Assembly: GCF_004342005.1 (NCBI RefSeq)
Contig: NZ_SMBX01000014.1
Span: 1 to 57,520 of the forward strand
Reading direction: 5' to 3'
Length of the DNA stretch: 57,520 nt
From: Paracandidimonas soli
GTDB taxonomy: Bacteria > Pseudomonadota > Gammaproteobacteria > Burkholderiales > Burkholderiaceae_B
The notes under the pieces are model-generated. The model was not told where the DNA came from and did no database searches. It saw only the letters and a list, made by a program, of their open reading frames with translations. This document shows, piece by piece, positions 1 through 7,130 of the stretch; the first letter of the stretch is position 1, and every line of letters starts with the position of its first letter. The translations under genes and the position numbers were made by a program.

Positions 1-42
1 GCGTTCACGGACTTCGGGGGAAAACTTGTTCTGCTTGCTCAT
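1..42 (-). CDS. IS3-family transposase OrfA, N-terminal fragment (cut by window edge)
   Basis: Fourteen codons are visible: M-S-K-Q-N-K-F-S-P-E-V-R-E-R. This is the typical opening of the helix-turn-helix OrfA protein of IS3-family elements (S-x-E-V-R-E-R-A-V). OrfA supplies DNA binding and, after a programmed frameshift, forms OrfAB transposase. A GGAG ribosome site lies just upstream. It sits 53 bp inside the IS end, as usual for this family. Everything after residue 14 is outside the window. Confidence 0.7.
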   Translation of the reverse strand, partial: MSKQNKFSPEVRER

Positions 43-95
43 AGTGGCTCCATTCTCTCAAAGGTTGGAGCCTCCGCAAAACCCGGGGCGATTCA
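1..95 (-). mobile_element. IS3-family insertion sequence, one terminus (partial)
   Basis: The terminal sequence, read inward from 95 on the minus strand, starts TGAATCGCCCCGGGTTTTGC. This resembles IS3-family ends, which begin 5'-TG and end CA-3', and it leads straight into a transposase start codon at 42. The rest of the element lies left of the window, so target duplication and completeness cannot be checked. Confidence 0.7.
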
Positions 96-146
96 TTTAT
101 GAATTTAGCGCCCGCGCTGAGAACGTATCATAGCGATCATAAATAT

Positions 147-168
147 CCGCCCACCCAGGCGGCTTTTT
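147..168 (+). terminator. Rho-independent terminator
   Basis: CCGCC (147-151) pairs with GGCGG (158-162) around a six-base loop and is followed by CTTTTTC. It is the first of two adjacent terminator-like hairpins. No gene reading into it from the left is visible because of the IS insertion. Confidence 0.5.
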
Positions 169-171
169 CAT

Positions 172-193
172 GCCCCGCCCTGCCGGGGCTTTT
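172..193 (+). terminator. Second tandem terminator-like hairpin
   Basis: GCCCCG (172-177) pairs with CGGGGC (184-189), followed by TTTT. It stands four bases behind the previous hairpin. Between here and 429 I see no gene. Confidence 0.45.
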
Positions 194-429
194 ATGTGTC
201 CGCCACGATTCCTGATGCTGGCTTCCGGGACATCATGGGAAACTATTACAAAGTAACGATGTACATCGCAGAGTGGATGCATGATGCTTAGTACTCCATT
301 GCTTCACCAACGCCAGAATGCTTCCATCAAGAGCTTTCACCATTATGGGCCCGTCAAGTTGACTCACAATCCATGATCTCATGTTGAATAATCTTGGAGC
401 CTTCGCCCAAATATTACCTGGAGAACACA

Positions 430-603
430 ATGATCGTACTCACAAAGCCCGACTCGTTGCTACCGGTACCGCCGATAGAGGATTTCAAGAAACTCGTAGC
501 TCGAAAGAGCTTTTACGGCAGCCCAACACAAGCCGAAATAACTACAACCCGCAAAAAACTAATTGCAGCCCTTAACGCCCGCTATCCGGGCCTACCATTC
601 TAA
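430..603 (+). CDS. Small hypothetical protein ending in PGLPF
   Basis: Encodes 57 residues. The start at 430 is chosen because TGGAGA lies seven bases upstream; a longer reading from 394 has no such site. There is no signal peptide or membrane segment, and I recognise no domain. The C-terminus (R-K-K-L-I-A-A-L-N-A-R-Y-P-G-L-P-F) closely matches the end of an ORF at 57168-57368 (R-A-Q-L-I-S-A-L-R-M-K-F-P-G-L-P-F). The match supports both being remnants or members of one small-protein family. Function unknown. Confidence 0.55.
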   Translation: MIVLTKPDSLLPVPPIEDFKKLVARKSFYGSPTQAEITTTRKKLIAALNARYPGLPF

Positions 604-748
604 GACCGACTACATTCGTTTAGCCCCAGTTTCAGTAACATAAAATACAAAGTAAAGCTGTCAATCTGACCTGATAAGGTCCACACTGAATACCCTGAGG
701 CAACAAACACTCACTCCGGCCCAAACGCCAATTTGCCTCGTTCAGAAT

Positions 749-767
749 CATATGTCTGACACATATG
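749..767. repeat. Perfect 7-bp palindrome, possible operator
   Basis: CATATGT (749-755) and ACATATG (761-767) are separated by CTGAC. It lies in the 604-872 intergenic stretch, about 105 bp before the next small ORF. There is no T-run, so an operator is more likely than a terminator. The rest of that stretch shows nothing recognisable. Confidence 0.3.
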
Positions 768-872
768 GCCCATCGCTCGTTAGCTTCGTCGAAGCTACAC
801 TTTCCCGCGAAGGGTGACTCACCTGCCTTGATGCTTAGCTCAATCATAGGCAGCACACATAGAGGAGCCATC

Positions 873-1052
873 ATGCTCCAGCAAAAATATCATTTAGGGT
901 TCGTGCTGCGAAAGCTTCTCGCCACGGATATGAATTCCCCTCCACACCCACCTTCTCAAATTGATGAAATAGGCCATGGAAAGCGCCGCGTGCACTTGCG
1001 CCAGCGTATCCTGCGGCTGATGAAAGATCCAATCCCCGGCCTGCGCACTTAA
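873..1052 (+). CDS. Small hypothetical basic protein
   Basis: Encodes 59 residues. ATG at 873 follows AGAGGAGCCATC, a good ribosome-binding site; the reading frame is open further upstream but without one. The protein is rich in Arg, His and Leu, with a basic C-terminal half (G-H-G-K-R-R-V-H-L-R-Q-R-I-L-R-L-M-K). No family recognised. It precedes the Q/N-rich gene by about 100 bp. Its reality rests mainly on the ribosome site. Confidence 0.35.
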   Translation: MLQQKYHLGFVLRKLLATDMNSPPHPPSQIDEIGHGKRRVHLRQRILRLMKDPIPGLRT

Positions 1053-1154
1053 GCCGCAGGATGGCCCGGCAGACATTTGCCCTACCCTCACCGTATTACG
1101 CCTCAAGCCAGTTCGCACTGAACGACACAGGCGGTAAGTTACCAGGAGTTCATC

Positions 1155-1403
1155 ATGGAACAGAAACCCACCCAACAAACGAATCAAAACAAACCAGGTC
1201 AGCCAGGTCCCGATCACGCCAATCAAAACCCGGCACAACGCGACCCAGATCATGCAGACCAGAATCCTGGTCAGCAAGCTCAAGAACAGCAGAATCAAGA
1301 TCAGAACGATCTTCAACGAGCTGAGAACGAAGGTCAGAAACCCAAGGAACAGCCTGGGCAAGACAAAAAAGACCTAGATCAGAACAAGAAAAATCCTCAG
1401 TAA
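1155..1403 (+). CDS. Low-complexity Q/N/D/P-rich hydrophilic protein
   Basis: Encodes 82 residues dominated by Gln, Asn, Asp, Pro and Lys, with no hydrophobic core, cysteine or aromatic residue. Short repeats such as D-H-A-N-Q-N-P and D-H-A-D-Q-N-P-G recur. An AGGAG site stands seven bases before the ATG. Such composition predicts an intrinsically disordered, hydrophilin-like protein. The adjacent CsbD-type gene, 64 bp downstream in the same direction, suggests a shared stress role, but this is inference. The antisense reading is hydrophobic only because it mirrors these codons. Confidence 0.55.
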   Translation: MEQKPTQQTNQNKPGQPGPDHANQNPAQRDPDHADQNPGQQAQEQQNQDQNDLQRAENEGQKPKEQPGQDKKDLDQNKKNPQ

Positions 1404-1467
1404 GCTTTATACGGGGGCATCAGTTCCCCGTTCTACCGAAGCTCACTGCTACGCAAGGAGTAAAGCC

Positions 1468-1647
1468 ATGAACAAAGATCAAGCAAAAGGCACCATTAAA
1501 GAAGTAAAAGGCGGCGCAAAAGAGGCCTTTGGCAAAGCTACAGAGAAGCCGTCGACCACAGTGAAAGGAAAGGCTGAAAAAGACATCGGCACAATGCAAC
1601 GCAAGTTCGGCGATGCTAAGGATGCTGCTCAAAAGAACAAGTTGTGA
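1468..1647 (+). CDS. CsbD-family stress response protein
   Basis: Encodes 59 residues, M-N-K-D-Q-A-K-G-T-I-K-E-V-K-G-G-A-K-E-A onward. This is the CsbD-like pattern of short Lys/Gly/Ala amphipathic repeats (K-G-x-x-K-E, then V-K-G-K-A-E-K). The CsbD/YjbJ family consists of small cytosolic proteins induced by general stress; biochemical function is unknown. The start is fixed by AAGGAG seven bases upstream. A strong terminator follows at 1743. Together with the upstream disordered protein it forms a small stress-like cassette near the prophage edge. Confidence 0.85.
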   Translation: MNKDQAKGTIKEVKGGAKEAFGKATEKPSTTVKGKAEKDIGTMQRKFGDAKDAAQKNKL

Positions 1648-1742
1648 GAACCTGACAACTCACCGACACCACTAAGTAGCGCTCAGGAAATATCGGATTG
1701 TCTGCGATAGACGTATCGCACCTAAACTCCAGACTCCTATCG

Positions 1743-1770
1743 CAAGCCCCTTTTCCGAGGGGCTTTTTTG
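1743..1770 (+). terminator. Rho-independent terminator of the CsbD gene
   Basis: AAGCCCC and GGGGCTT form a seven-pair stem around a nine-base loop, followed by a run of T. It ends the 1155-1647 transcription unit. Another weaker hairpin with TTTT lies near 1887-1918. Confidence 0.75.
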
Positions 1771-1928
1771 CGTCCTGCTCCTGCACCAAGTCCTCTGGGC
1801 GCCCTCTCCCCTCGCTCCGACACCCGATGATCATCCGATCATCCTGGGATCGACTTCGCCATCCTACATGCCTCTCTGACCTGATATGGCCCGCCCTGCT
1901 GATGGTGGGGTTTTCCTTGATTCAACAA

Positions 1929-1976
1929 AATAACTAGCGCCACTATTGACAACCCCAATAACTAGTGGCACTATTA
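1929..1976 (+). promoter_or_regulatory. Tandem 19-bp repeats over a candidate promoter
   Basis: AATAACTAGCGCCACTATT (1929-1947) and AATAACTAGTGGCACTATT (1957-1975) are direct repeats with two mismatches, starting 28 bp apart. TTGACA, a perfect -35 box, spans 1946-1951 at the join. The -10 within CACTATTACA is weak. This looks like a regulator-bound promoter driving the structured stretch that starts about 1985. Confidence 0.45.
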
Positions 1977-1984
1977 CACCCATC

Positions 1985-2395
1985 GACTCACAGAACGCCT
2001 AGCCCCAAGGGCAGCAAGTAATGAGTCAGCAGTACCCCGCCAACGGCGGAATGCTCTTTAACAAAATGCCGACAACAGCACCCGGCCCCTTTAGGGGAAA
2101 TGCGACCGGGAAGGCGCGCAACGGATCCACTCCGCGCCAACAAGCAATAGAGTGAAAACCGGCAATCAGTGCCTGCGGTGTGAGACCGCACAAGGGCGCT
2201 GCGATCCGGTGACTGGCGACATACAGCCAGCGCGTGGATTCCACCGAGCGCGAGGTATTTGGAGGATGACAGACCGGGAAAGACCGGCACACTGCGAGCC
2301 GCCAATAGAGGCGGGAGTTGCGCAGGAGAAGTAACCACGGCCTGGAAACAGGCCGAATCCGAGGCGGCTTTCAGTGAGAGCCGCGCCGGATGATC
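1985..2395 (+). ncRNA. Candidate structured RNA A (prophage)
   Basis: No credible ORF lies here, but compact perfect hairpins follow one another. They include CCGCC/GGCGG (2037-2049), CCCGG/CCGGG enclosing CCCC/GGGG (2081-2110), GGCGCG/CGCGCC (2113-2138) and TGCGGT/ACCGCA (2174-2190). Further along are CTGGC/GCCAG (2213-2230), GTGG/CCAC (2234-2244) and CTGCG/CGCAG enclosing CCGCC/GGCGG (2292-2325). CGGCCTG-GAAA-CAGGCCG (2338-2355) carries a GNRA tetraloop, and GCGGCT/AGCCGC (2364-2384) ends the series. It lies between a candidate promoter and a small membrane protein, so it could be a free RNA or a long 5' leader. The boundaries are estimates. Confidence 0.45.
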
Positions 2396-2407
2396 AAGGA
2401 GAAAGAT

Positions 2408-2611
2408 ATGTTCAACGCAAAAGAGACGATCACCAGCACCGCTTGGGTGCTTTGGTTTGCGACCTGCATCGCGGGGCTTATCGGGTGGATTTTGAACATC
2501 GTCAAGATATTTCAAATCCCGATGTCTCTTGGTGATTGGGGCGCTTTCGAAATCGCCCGCGTCATCGGGGTGTTTTTGGCCCCGCTAGGGGCTGTGCTTG
2601 GGTGGCTCTAG
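2408..2611 (+). CDS. Small two-helix membrane protein
   Basis: Encodes 67 residues. ATG at 2408 follows AAGGAGAAAGAT; an in-frame ATG at 2390 would place that site inside the gene. Two hydrophobic segments are visible, roughly residues 12-33 (A-W-V-L-W-F-A-T-C-I-A-G-L-I-G-W-I-L) and 50-67 (A-R-V-I-G-V-F-L-A-P-L-G-A-V-L-G-W-L). They are joined by a short polar loop. No known family recognised. It starts 13 bp after the hairpin-rich stretch and could be expressed from the same promoter. Confidence 0.6.
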   Translation: MFNAKETITSTAWVLWFATCIAGLIGWILNIVKIFQIPMSLGDWGAFEIARVIGVFLAPLGAVLGWL

Positions 2612-2616
2612 CAGGC

Positions 2617-2781
2617 TTACCTTCCTCTCCCCGAGCCCCTGCTGATCGGTTTATGGTCATGACCGGCACTCGCTCTTTTTATTCCTTCATTTGGGGCCTG
2701 AGCAGGCCAGCCCTGTTTATTAAGGGCTGGATCAGCCTTCGTTGTCTTTGCCTTTTTAGGCGGTTTACCTTGCTTGTCCAT
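2617..2781 (-). CDS. Small basic hypothetical protein
   Basis: Encodes 54 residues, very rich in Lys, Arg, Pro and Gly (M-D-K-Q-G-K-P-P-K-K-A-K-T-T-K), with no hydrophobic core. The start at 2781 is preceded by TGGAGGTC six bases upstream; the frame extends to 2850 but lacks a ribosome site there. It converges with the membrane protein gene, its stop only five bases away. Function unknown, and it may be spurious. Confidence 0.35.
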   Translation of the reverse strand: MDKQGKPPKKAKTTKADPALNKQGWPAQAPNEGIKRASAGHDHKPISRGSGRGR

Positions 2782-2932
2782 TTTTGACCTCCATTGGCCA
2801 ATGGCGGCCACATCGGATTTGTTGTGGCCTAGCCCTTCAGCATAGGCCATATACCGAAATAAAGCCCGATATATCGATCAATCAACGCCTGCATAGCTGG
2901 GATAAGAGCATCACCCAGGCTCAGGCCCGCCC

Positions 2933-3925
2933 GGTTCGGTTAGCCGGGGTCATCAAGAATCCATACTGCGCCGCCCGCTTGGCCGTTCCGGGAGGTAATA
3001 GACGAAGGCCGAACCACGGAAGCCGTGGGGAAAATTTCGCAGCTAGTATGGATCCTTGATGGTGGCCGCATGACTGAAACTGACCTGCTGCGGAGTGGGT
3101 CCCGAGGGATCTACTGCTCACTTGTGGGCAAACAATACTCGGAGCCGGGGAAGGTAGCCCGGCCACCATCAAATCGAAGCGGATGCCGTCGCGTCCTGTC
3201 CTAGGCGGGAGGAACTACGCCAGCGCAGCTGTGCAGCTTCGCGTATGGGGTCCACGATACGGCCCCGCCGAATTCAAGAATGTCTACCACCGGCCAGCGA
3301 ACGCTTCGGTTAGTACCTGGCGCTAGATGCCAGCCTAGGGTGGGAACGGCTGGACCGAAACCGGACAGGTATTGCGGGCGTGGGATTCGCTCAAGAGCCG
3401 GAAACTCTACCCCGACTGGCCGACCGTAAGCGGCCACGAATGCACCCCGAGAGGGCCGCGCCACAGAACACCGTGGCAATCCGAATGCAGGTCGAGCGCT
3501 GATCTGCAGGACGTAGGCCCGCCATAGAACGATCAGCATCGAGCCTCCGGTGCTGGTCTGGCCGGTCATCCGCATGACCGCACCCGCTGCACACATGGCC
3601 CACCGCGGGGCTGACGCAGCGCCGGACGAGGGTAACCGGCACCAATCAAAACCCGTAGCCAGGACGGGCCGCATTGCGGATAGACCTGGATCCGTAGGCC
3701 GGTCGAGCGGATTTACGTTATCACCGGCATCCAGAGCGCCACGCATGTCCTCTGATCTGATCCTCTAAGCCCGTCGGGTCGGGCAGGTTTGCGAAAAGCA
3801 GCGCGAGAGCGCAGGACAGATACGGACAAGACACGCGCTCCTTCCCTGTCATCCGGGATGGCGTGATCTGGACGAGTGGCTCACGAAACGAGCCAATTCA
3901 CCCATCGCGGCAATGAAGCCGCAGC
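2933..3925 (+). ncRNA. Candidate large structured RNA B (prophage)
   Basis: The 2782-4026 stretch has no ORF with a credible start and composition, yet it is full of pairing. Long-range stems: GGTTCGG 2933/3009; CATCAAG plus ATCCATAC (2951-2966) with 3046-3061; a perfect 13-bp stem 3056-3068/3160-3172. Local perfect hairpins: 3014-3028, 3317-3333, 3418-3435, 3461-3476, 3486-3508, 3563-3580 (7 bp, four-base loop), 3652-3668, 3669-3679, 3801-3812 (GCGC-GAGA-GCGC), 3877-3895 and 3907-3922. Strand is assumed to follow the neighbours; ends are estimates. No reverse [13 protein letters not shown] or tRNA is adjacent. It does not match any RNA class I can recall with certainty. Confidence 0.45.
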
Positions 3926-4026
3926 ACTCCCCTACTCCTACCAACCCAAACCTAGCACGTGAAGGCCAGGCATTTGTCGGCAGGAGTGTTGCGCCTTGAT
4001 TGCCGCCCATCAAACAGGAGAACACC

Positions 4027-4410
4027 ATGCAAACACTCAAAACGCTCCCGCCTGATGAGCGCACGGGCGGCTTTGGCTGGGTACAAAGAGACTGGCTCGG
4101 CGCGGACAGCATCGTCCCGAACAGCGACAAATATGTCATAGCCGAGCAAGTCCGCACCCAAATGACGGCAGTGCTACGAGGCAGCCAGTCCAGCGTTCGA
4201 ATCGCCCTGCGCGGATACGTCGTGCCGGTCGGTCGCTCTGATCTTGCTGATGTCATTCATGAGCAGATGCTGCAGCAGTCCGGCGTCATTGCAGACATGG
4301 TTGCCGCACTGGATGGCTGTCAGTCTGCCGCTCACCGGGCGAGTGTCGCATTCGACGCCGCCGTCGTCACTCTTGCCCACGAAACCGCACGGAGGCTTAG
4401 GTATGAATAA
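4027..4410 (+). CDS. Hypothetical prophage protein
   Basis: Encodes 127 residues. The ATG at 4027 follows CAGGAGAACACC. It is mostly helical by composition, with no membrane segment and no recognised motif; its middle (D-L-A-D-V-I-H-E-Q-M-L-Q-Q-S-G-V-I-A-D-M) is amphipathic. It opens the early-gene run directly after the structured stretch. Its last codons overlap the next start (ATGAATAA), indicating translational coupling. Confidence 0.65.
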   Translation: MQTLKTLPPDERTGGFGWVQRDWLGADSIVPNSDKYVIAEQVRTQMTAVLRGSQSSVRIALRGYVVPVGRSDLADVIHEQMLQQSGVIADMVAALDGCQSAAHRASVAFDAAVVTLAHETARRLRYE

Positions 4411-4630
4411 CCAAAACTGGCCCAACGGCATCGACTATGGACATTCGAACTGGACGGGAAGCATCCCGCGCAGCCATCGCAGTTACTACGGCTCATGGGC
4501 GGAATGCGATGGGAAAGGCGGCTATGCAAAGAACAGTGGACGGATTCCGAAGAAAGCATGGGCTGTCGCTGTGCTAGTTATTGTTGGCGCAATCGGCTTT
4601 ATGCATGTTGCCGTGGCGGCGGGGTTTTAA
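4403..4630 (+). CDS. Small protein with C-terminal membrane anchor
   Basis: Encodes 75 residues. The first 48 are polar and rich in Asn, Gly, Tyr and Ser. They are followed by a basic stretch (G-R-I-P-K-K) and one hydrophobic helix, about residues 52-74 (A-W-A-V-A-V-L-V-I-V-G-A-I-G-F). This predicts a tail-anchored inner-membrane protein with the N-terminus in the cytoplasm. GGAGG lies nine bases upstream, and the start overlaps the preceding gene by eight bases. Function unknown. Confidence 0.65.
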   Translation: MNNQNWPNGIDYGHSNWTGSIPRSHRSYYGSWAECDGKGGYAKNSGRIPKKAWAVAVLVIVGAIGFMHVAVAAGF

Positions 4631-4639
4631 GGAAAGGAA

Positions 4640-5722
4640 ATGAGCGAAGTCATCGAAAAAGAATCGACCGAATTGGTCACTTTGCCGCCGAAAGAAACGG
4701 CGCTGCAGGTGTTTACTGATACCGAAAAACTGGACGAGATTCTGGGCACGGTTCGCGCCAAGGTCGTTGGCACCGTCTACGACATGGACAAGCGCAAAGA
4801 CCGTGAAGCCTGCGCCAGCGACGCGTACAAAGTGGCGCGAAGCAAGACGGCAATGGAAAAGCTGGGCGCTGCGGTGTCGGCGGAACTGAAGGAACTGCCG
4901 AAAAAGGTAGATGCTGGTCGGCGTTACCTGAAGGAAGGGCTGGAAGCGATTCAAGCCGAAGTCCGCGCCCCGCTGGATGAATGGGAGGCCGCTGAGAATG
5001 CCCGGATCGCCAAGCACAAGGCAGGCATCGAATGGTTCCACCTGCGTGCCGATGAGGACCGCGACCTGGACAGCGCCGAGTTGCGGGCCAGCATTGAGGA
5101 AGTCGGCGCCCGCGTCGTGGACGAGACGTGGGAGGAATTCGAGGCTGAAGCCCATCGAATGAAAGCCCGCGCCCTGGACTCACTGACTGCCGCTCTGGCT
5201 GCCCGCGAGAAGTACGAAGCCGAACAGGCGGAACTTGCCGAACTGCGCCGCAAGCAGGCCGAGCAGGAGCAGAAAGACCGTGAGGCCGAGATTGCCCGCC
5301 AAGCCGCCGAAAAGGCCAAGGCAGATGCTGAAGCCAAGGCCCAGGCCGAACGTGAAGCAGCTGCGAAGCGCGAAGCCGAGGCAAAGGCCGCAGCCGAGAA
5401 GGCCGAGCGTGACCGCCAGGAAGCCATCGAGCGCCAGAAGCAAGCCGAAGCCCGCGCCGAAGCCGAGAAACTGGCGGCTGAGCAACGCGCCAAGGATGCT
5501 GCTGAAGCTGCGAGGTTGGCTGAAATCAGGCGGCAGGCTGACGAAAAAGCAGCGGCAGAGGCCGAGCAGCGCAAGCGCGAAGCCGACCAGCAGCACCGAA
5601 TCAAGATCATGGGCGAGGCAAAGCAAGCGTTCATGGGCATGAACATCACCGAAGAACTGGCTCGCTCCATCGTGCTGAAGATCGCGCGCGGTGAAGTTCC
5701 TCACGTCACTATCAATTTCTGA
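4640..5722 (+). CDS. Phage coiled-coil protein, TolA-like repeats
   Basis: Encodes 360 residues. The N-terminal 170 form a helical domain. Residues about 190-325 are an almost continuous Ala/Glu/Lys/Arg/Gln heptad-like coiled coil (A-E-A-K-A-Q-A-E-R-E-A-A-A-K), and a short C-terminal segment ends P-H-V-T-I-N-F. Similar proteins sit beside ERF or RecT annealing genes in many phages and are often misnamed TolA. It has no signal or membrane helix, unlike true TolA. A GGAAAGGAA site precedes it. The role is probably in the recombination module; the partner is not known. Confidence 0.75.
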   Translation: MSEVIEKESTELVTLPPKETALQVFTDTEKLDEILGTVRAKVVGTVYDMDKRKDREACASDAYKVARSKTAMEKLGAAVSAELKELPKKVDAGRRYLKEGLEAIQAEVRAPLDEWEAAENARIAKHKAGIEWFHLRADEDRDLDSAELRASIEEVGARVVDETWEEFEAEAHRMKARALDSLTAALAAREKYEAEQAELAELRRKQAEQEQKDREAEIARQAAEKAKADAEAKAQAEREAAAKREAEAKAAAEKAERDRQEAIERQKQAEARAEAEKLAAEQRAKDAAEAARLAEIRRQADEKAAAEAEQRKREADQQHRIKIMGEAKQAFMGMNITEELARSIVLKIARGEVPHVTINF

Positions 5723-5729
5723 GGGAATC

Positions 5730-6470
5730 ATGACAACAGAAATTATCGAAGCGCCGCAATCGTCAGTCGCCGCGCCCGCCCCTGCTGGTTCGCCCATGGC
5801 ACTGGCAATCGCCGCGTTGCAATCCGGCATGACGCCCGAGCAAATCGGGCAAATGATGGATTTGCAGGATCGGTACAACGCTGCCCAAGCAAAGAAAGCC
5901 TACGACGAAGCGTTTGCTGCGTTCAAGGCAGAGGGCGTGAAGATTATCAAGGGCCGTCAGGTAACGGATGGCCCGCTCAAGGGCAAGAGCTACGCGGAAT
6001 TGCACGATGTGGTTAATGCAGTCACCGAAGCGCTTTCCAAGCATGGGCTGTCAACATGGTGGCGGCTGACGAAGGATGAAAAGGACTGGATGGAGGTCAC
6101 TTGCTACCTTCGCCACATCAACGGCCACGAGGAAAAAGTCAGCATGGGCGGCCCGCCGGATGCTGGCGGAGCAAAGAATCCGATCCAGGCACGCGCCAGC
6201 ACCAAGACTTATCTGGAACGATACACACTCAAGGCCATTCTCGGGCTGTCCGAAGAATCCGACGACACTGACGGCAACGTGTATCGGCAGGCCACAGTTG
6301 ACGAATGGATCGAGAAAGCACGCACCGCACATGACGCCAAGGTACTGATCAGCATCAAAAAGGAAGGCGCCCAGATCTTCACCAAGGCCCGCGACCGCGA
6401 CGGATATAAGACATTCATGCAGGCGGTTTCCGGGCGCATGGACGAAATCCAAGGAGGCCAAGATGCTTGA
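5730..6470 (+). CDS. erf: ERF-family single-strand annealing protein
   Basis: Encodes 246 residues. ERF proteins anneal complementary single strands during phage circularisation and recombination. The family core is visible: Y-D-E-A-F-A-A-F-K-A-E (58-68), S-Y-A-E-L-H-D-V-V (87-95), L-S-K-H-G-L-S-T-W-W (102-111), C-Y-L-R-H-I-N-G-H-E (125-134), then K-N-P-I-Q-A and K-T-Y-L-E-R-Y-T-L (159-167), closing with D-D-T-D-G-N (178-183). The start at 5730 has GAGGGA upstream. The gene overlaps the exonuclease gene by eight bases, as expected for an annealase-exonuclease pair. Confidence 0.92.
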   Translation: MTTEIIEAPQSSVAAPAPAGSPMALAIAALQSGMTPEQIGQMMDLQDRYNAAQAKKAYDEAFAAFKAEGVKIIKGRQVTDGPLKGKSYAELHDVVNAVTEALSKHGLSTWWRLTKDEKDWMEVTCYLRHINGHEEKVSMGGPPDAGGAKNPIQARASTKTYLERYTLKAILGLSEESDDTDGNVYRQATVDEWIEKARTAHDAKVLISIKKEGAQIFTKARDRDGYKTFMQAVSGRMDEIQGGQDA

Positions 6471-7128
6471 TTACAAGTTTCGGTGCAGCAGTATCGGGAA
6501 GCTCATGGCGTCGCCCACCGCTGCCGCGATCAAGGCCGGAGAAATCCTCTCGGTGGGCGCAAAGACCTATATCCGGGAACTTGCCAAGCAGGAGATTTTC
6601 GGTGTCGATTTTGAGTTCTCGAACAAATACACCGAGAAAGGGATCGAGGTCGAAAGCGAATCGATTGCCCTGCTGAACCGCGTTCGCGGCTTGGCCTTGG
6701 AGAAGAACCAGGAGCGCAAGGCCAACGACTACATCACCGGCGAGTGTGACCTGTTCGATGTCGGGAACCGCCGAGGGCATGACCTGAAATCATCATGGTC
6801 GCTCGAAACGTTCCCAGCCTGGACGGTAGATGCCATCAACGGCACGTATGAATGGCAAATGCGCGGGTACATGTGGCTGTGGGATGCGGATGAGTGGGAG
6901 GTCAATTACGCGCTGGTAGACACGCCAGAGCGCCTCATCCGAGATGAGCCACTAGACCTGCATCTGGTATCCCATATCCCAGAGCGCATGCGTCTGACAT
7001 CAGTCGTCATCAAGCGCGACTTCGACAAAGAGCGGGAAATGATGGCGAAGGTTAAGGCCGCGCGCGAGTACATGGGCGAGATCATTGAGGAATTCGAACA
7101 ATCACATGCCGCGATGGAGGCGGCTTAA
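6463..7128 (+). CDS. YqaJ-like phage exonuclease, PD-(D/E)xK fold
   Basis: Encodes 221 residues. YqaJ/lambda-Exo type nucleases resect duplex ends to feed an annealing protein. Candidate active-site residues are present in order: E62 or E64 in G-I-E-V-E, D96 in G-E-C-D-L-F-D, and D107-L-K109 in H-D-L-K-S-S. A tryptophan-rich segment (W-Q-M-R-G-Y-M-W-L-W) follows, as in other YqaJ-like proteins. GGAGG precedes the start, which overlaps the erf stop. With ERF and SSB it forms a complete Red-like recombination unit. Confidence 0.85.
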   Translation: MLDYKFRCSSIGKLMASPTAAAIKAGEILSVGAKTYIRELAKQEIFGVDFEFSNKYTEKGIEVESESIALLNRVRGLALEKNQERKANDYITGECDLFDVGNRRGHDLKSSWSLETFPAWTVDAINGTYEWQMRGYMWLWDADEWEVNYALVDTPERLIRDEPLDLHLVSHIPERMRLTSVVIKRDFDKEREMMAKVKAAREYMGEIIEEFEQSHAAMEAA

Positions 7129-7130
7129 AT

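Noticed and set aside
894-1361. Minus-strand ORF rich in Leu, Val and Ile that looks membrane-like
   Set aside because: It is the complement of the Q/N/D codon runs of the 1155-1403 gene; hydrophobicity is an artefact of the mirrored codons.
1929-1975. CRISPR repeat pair
   Set aside because: Only two imperfect copies with a 9-bp gap, and no cas genes.
3201-3746. Minus-strand ORF of 181 codons in the hairpin-rich stretch
   Set aside because: No ribosome site, Pro/Arg/Ala/Trp composition typical of antisense GC-rich DNA, and it runs through many perfect hairpins; no family resemblance.
2933-3925. Retron or diversity-generating element ncRNA
   Set aside because: The long terminal-type stem at 3056-3172 is reminiscent, but no reverse [13 protein letters not shown] is encoded in the window.
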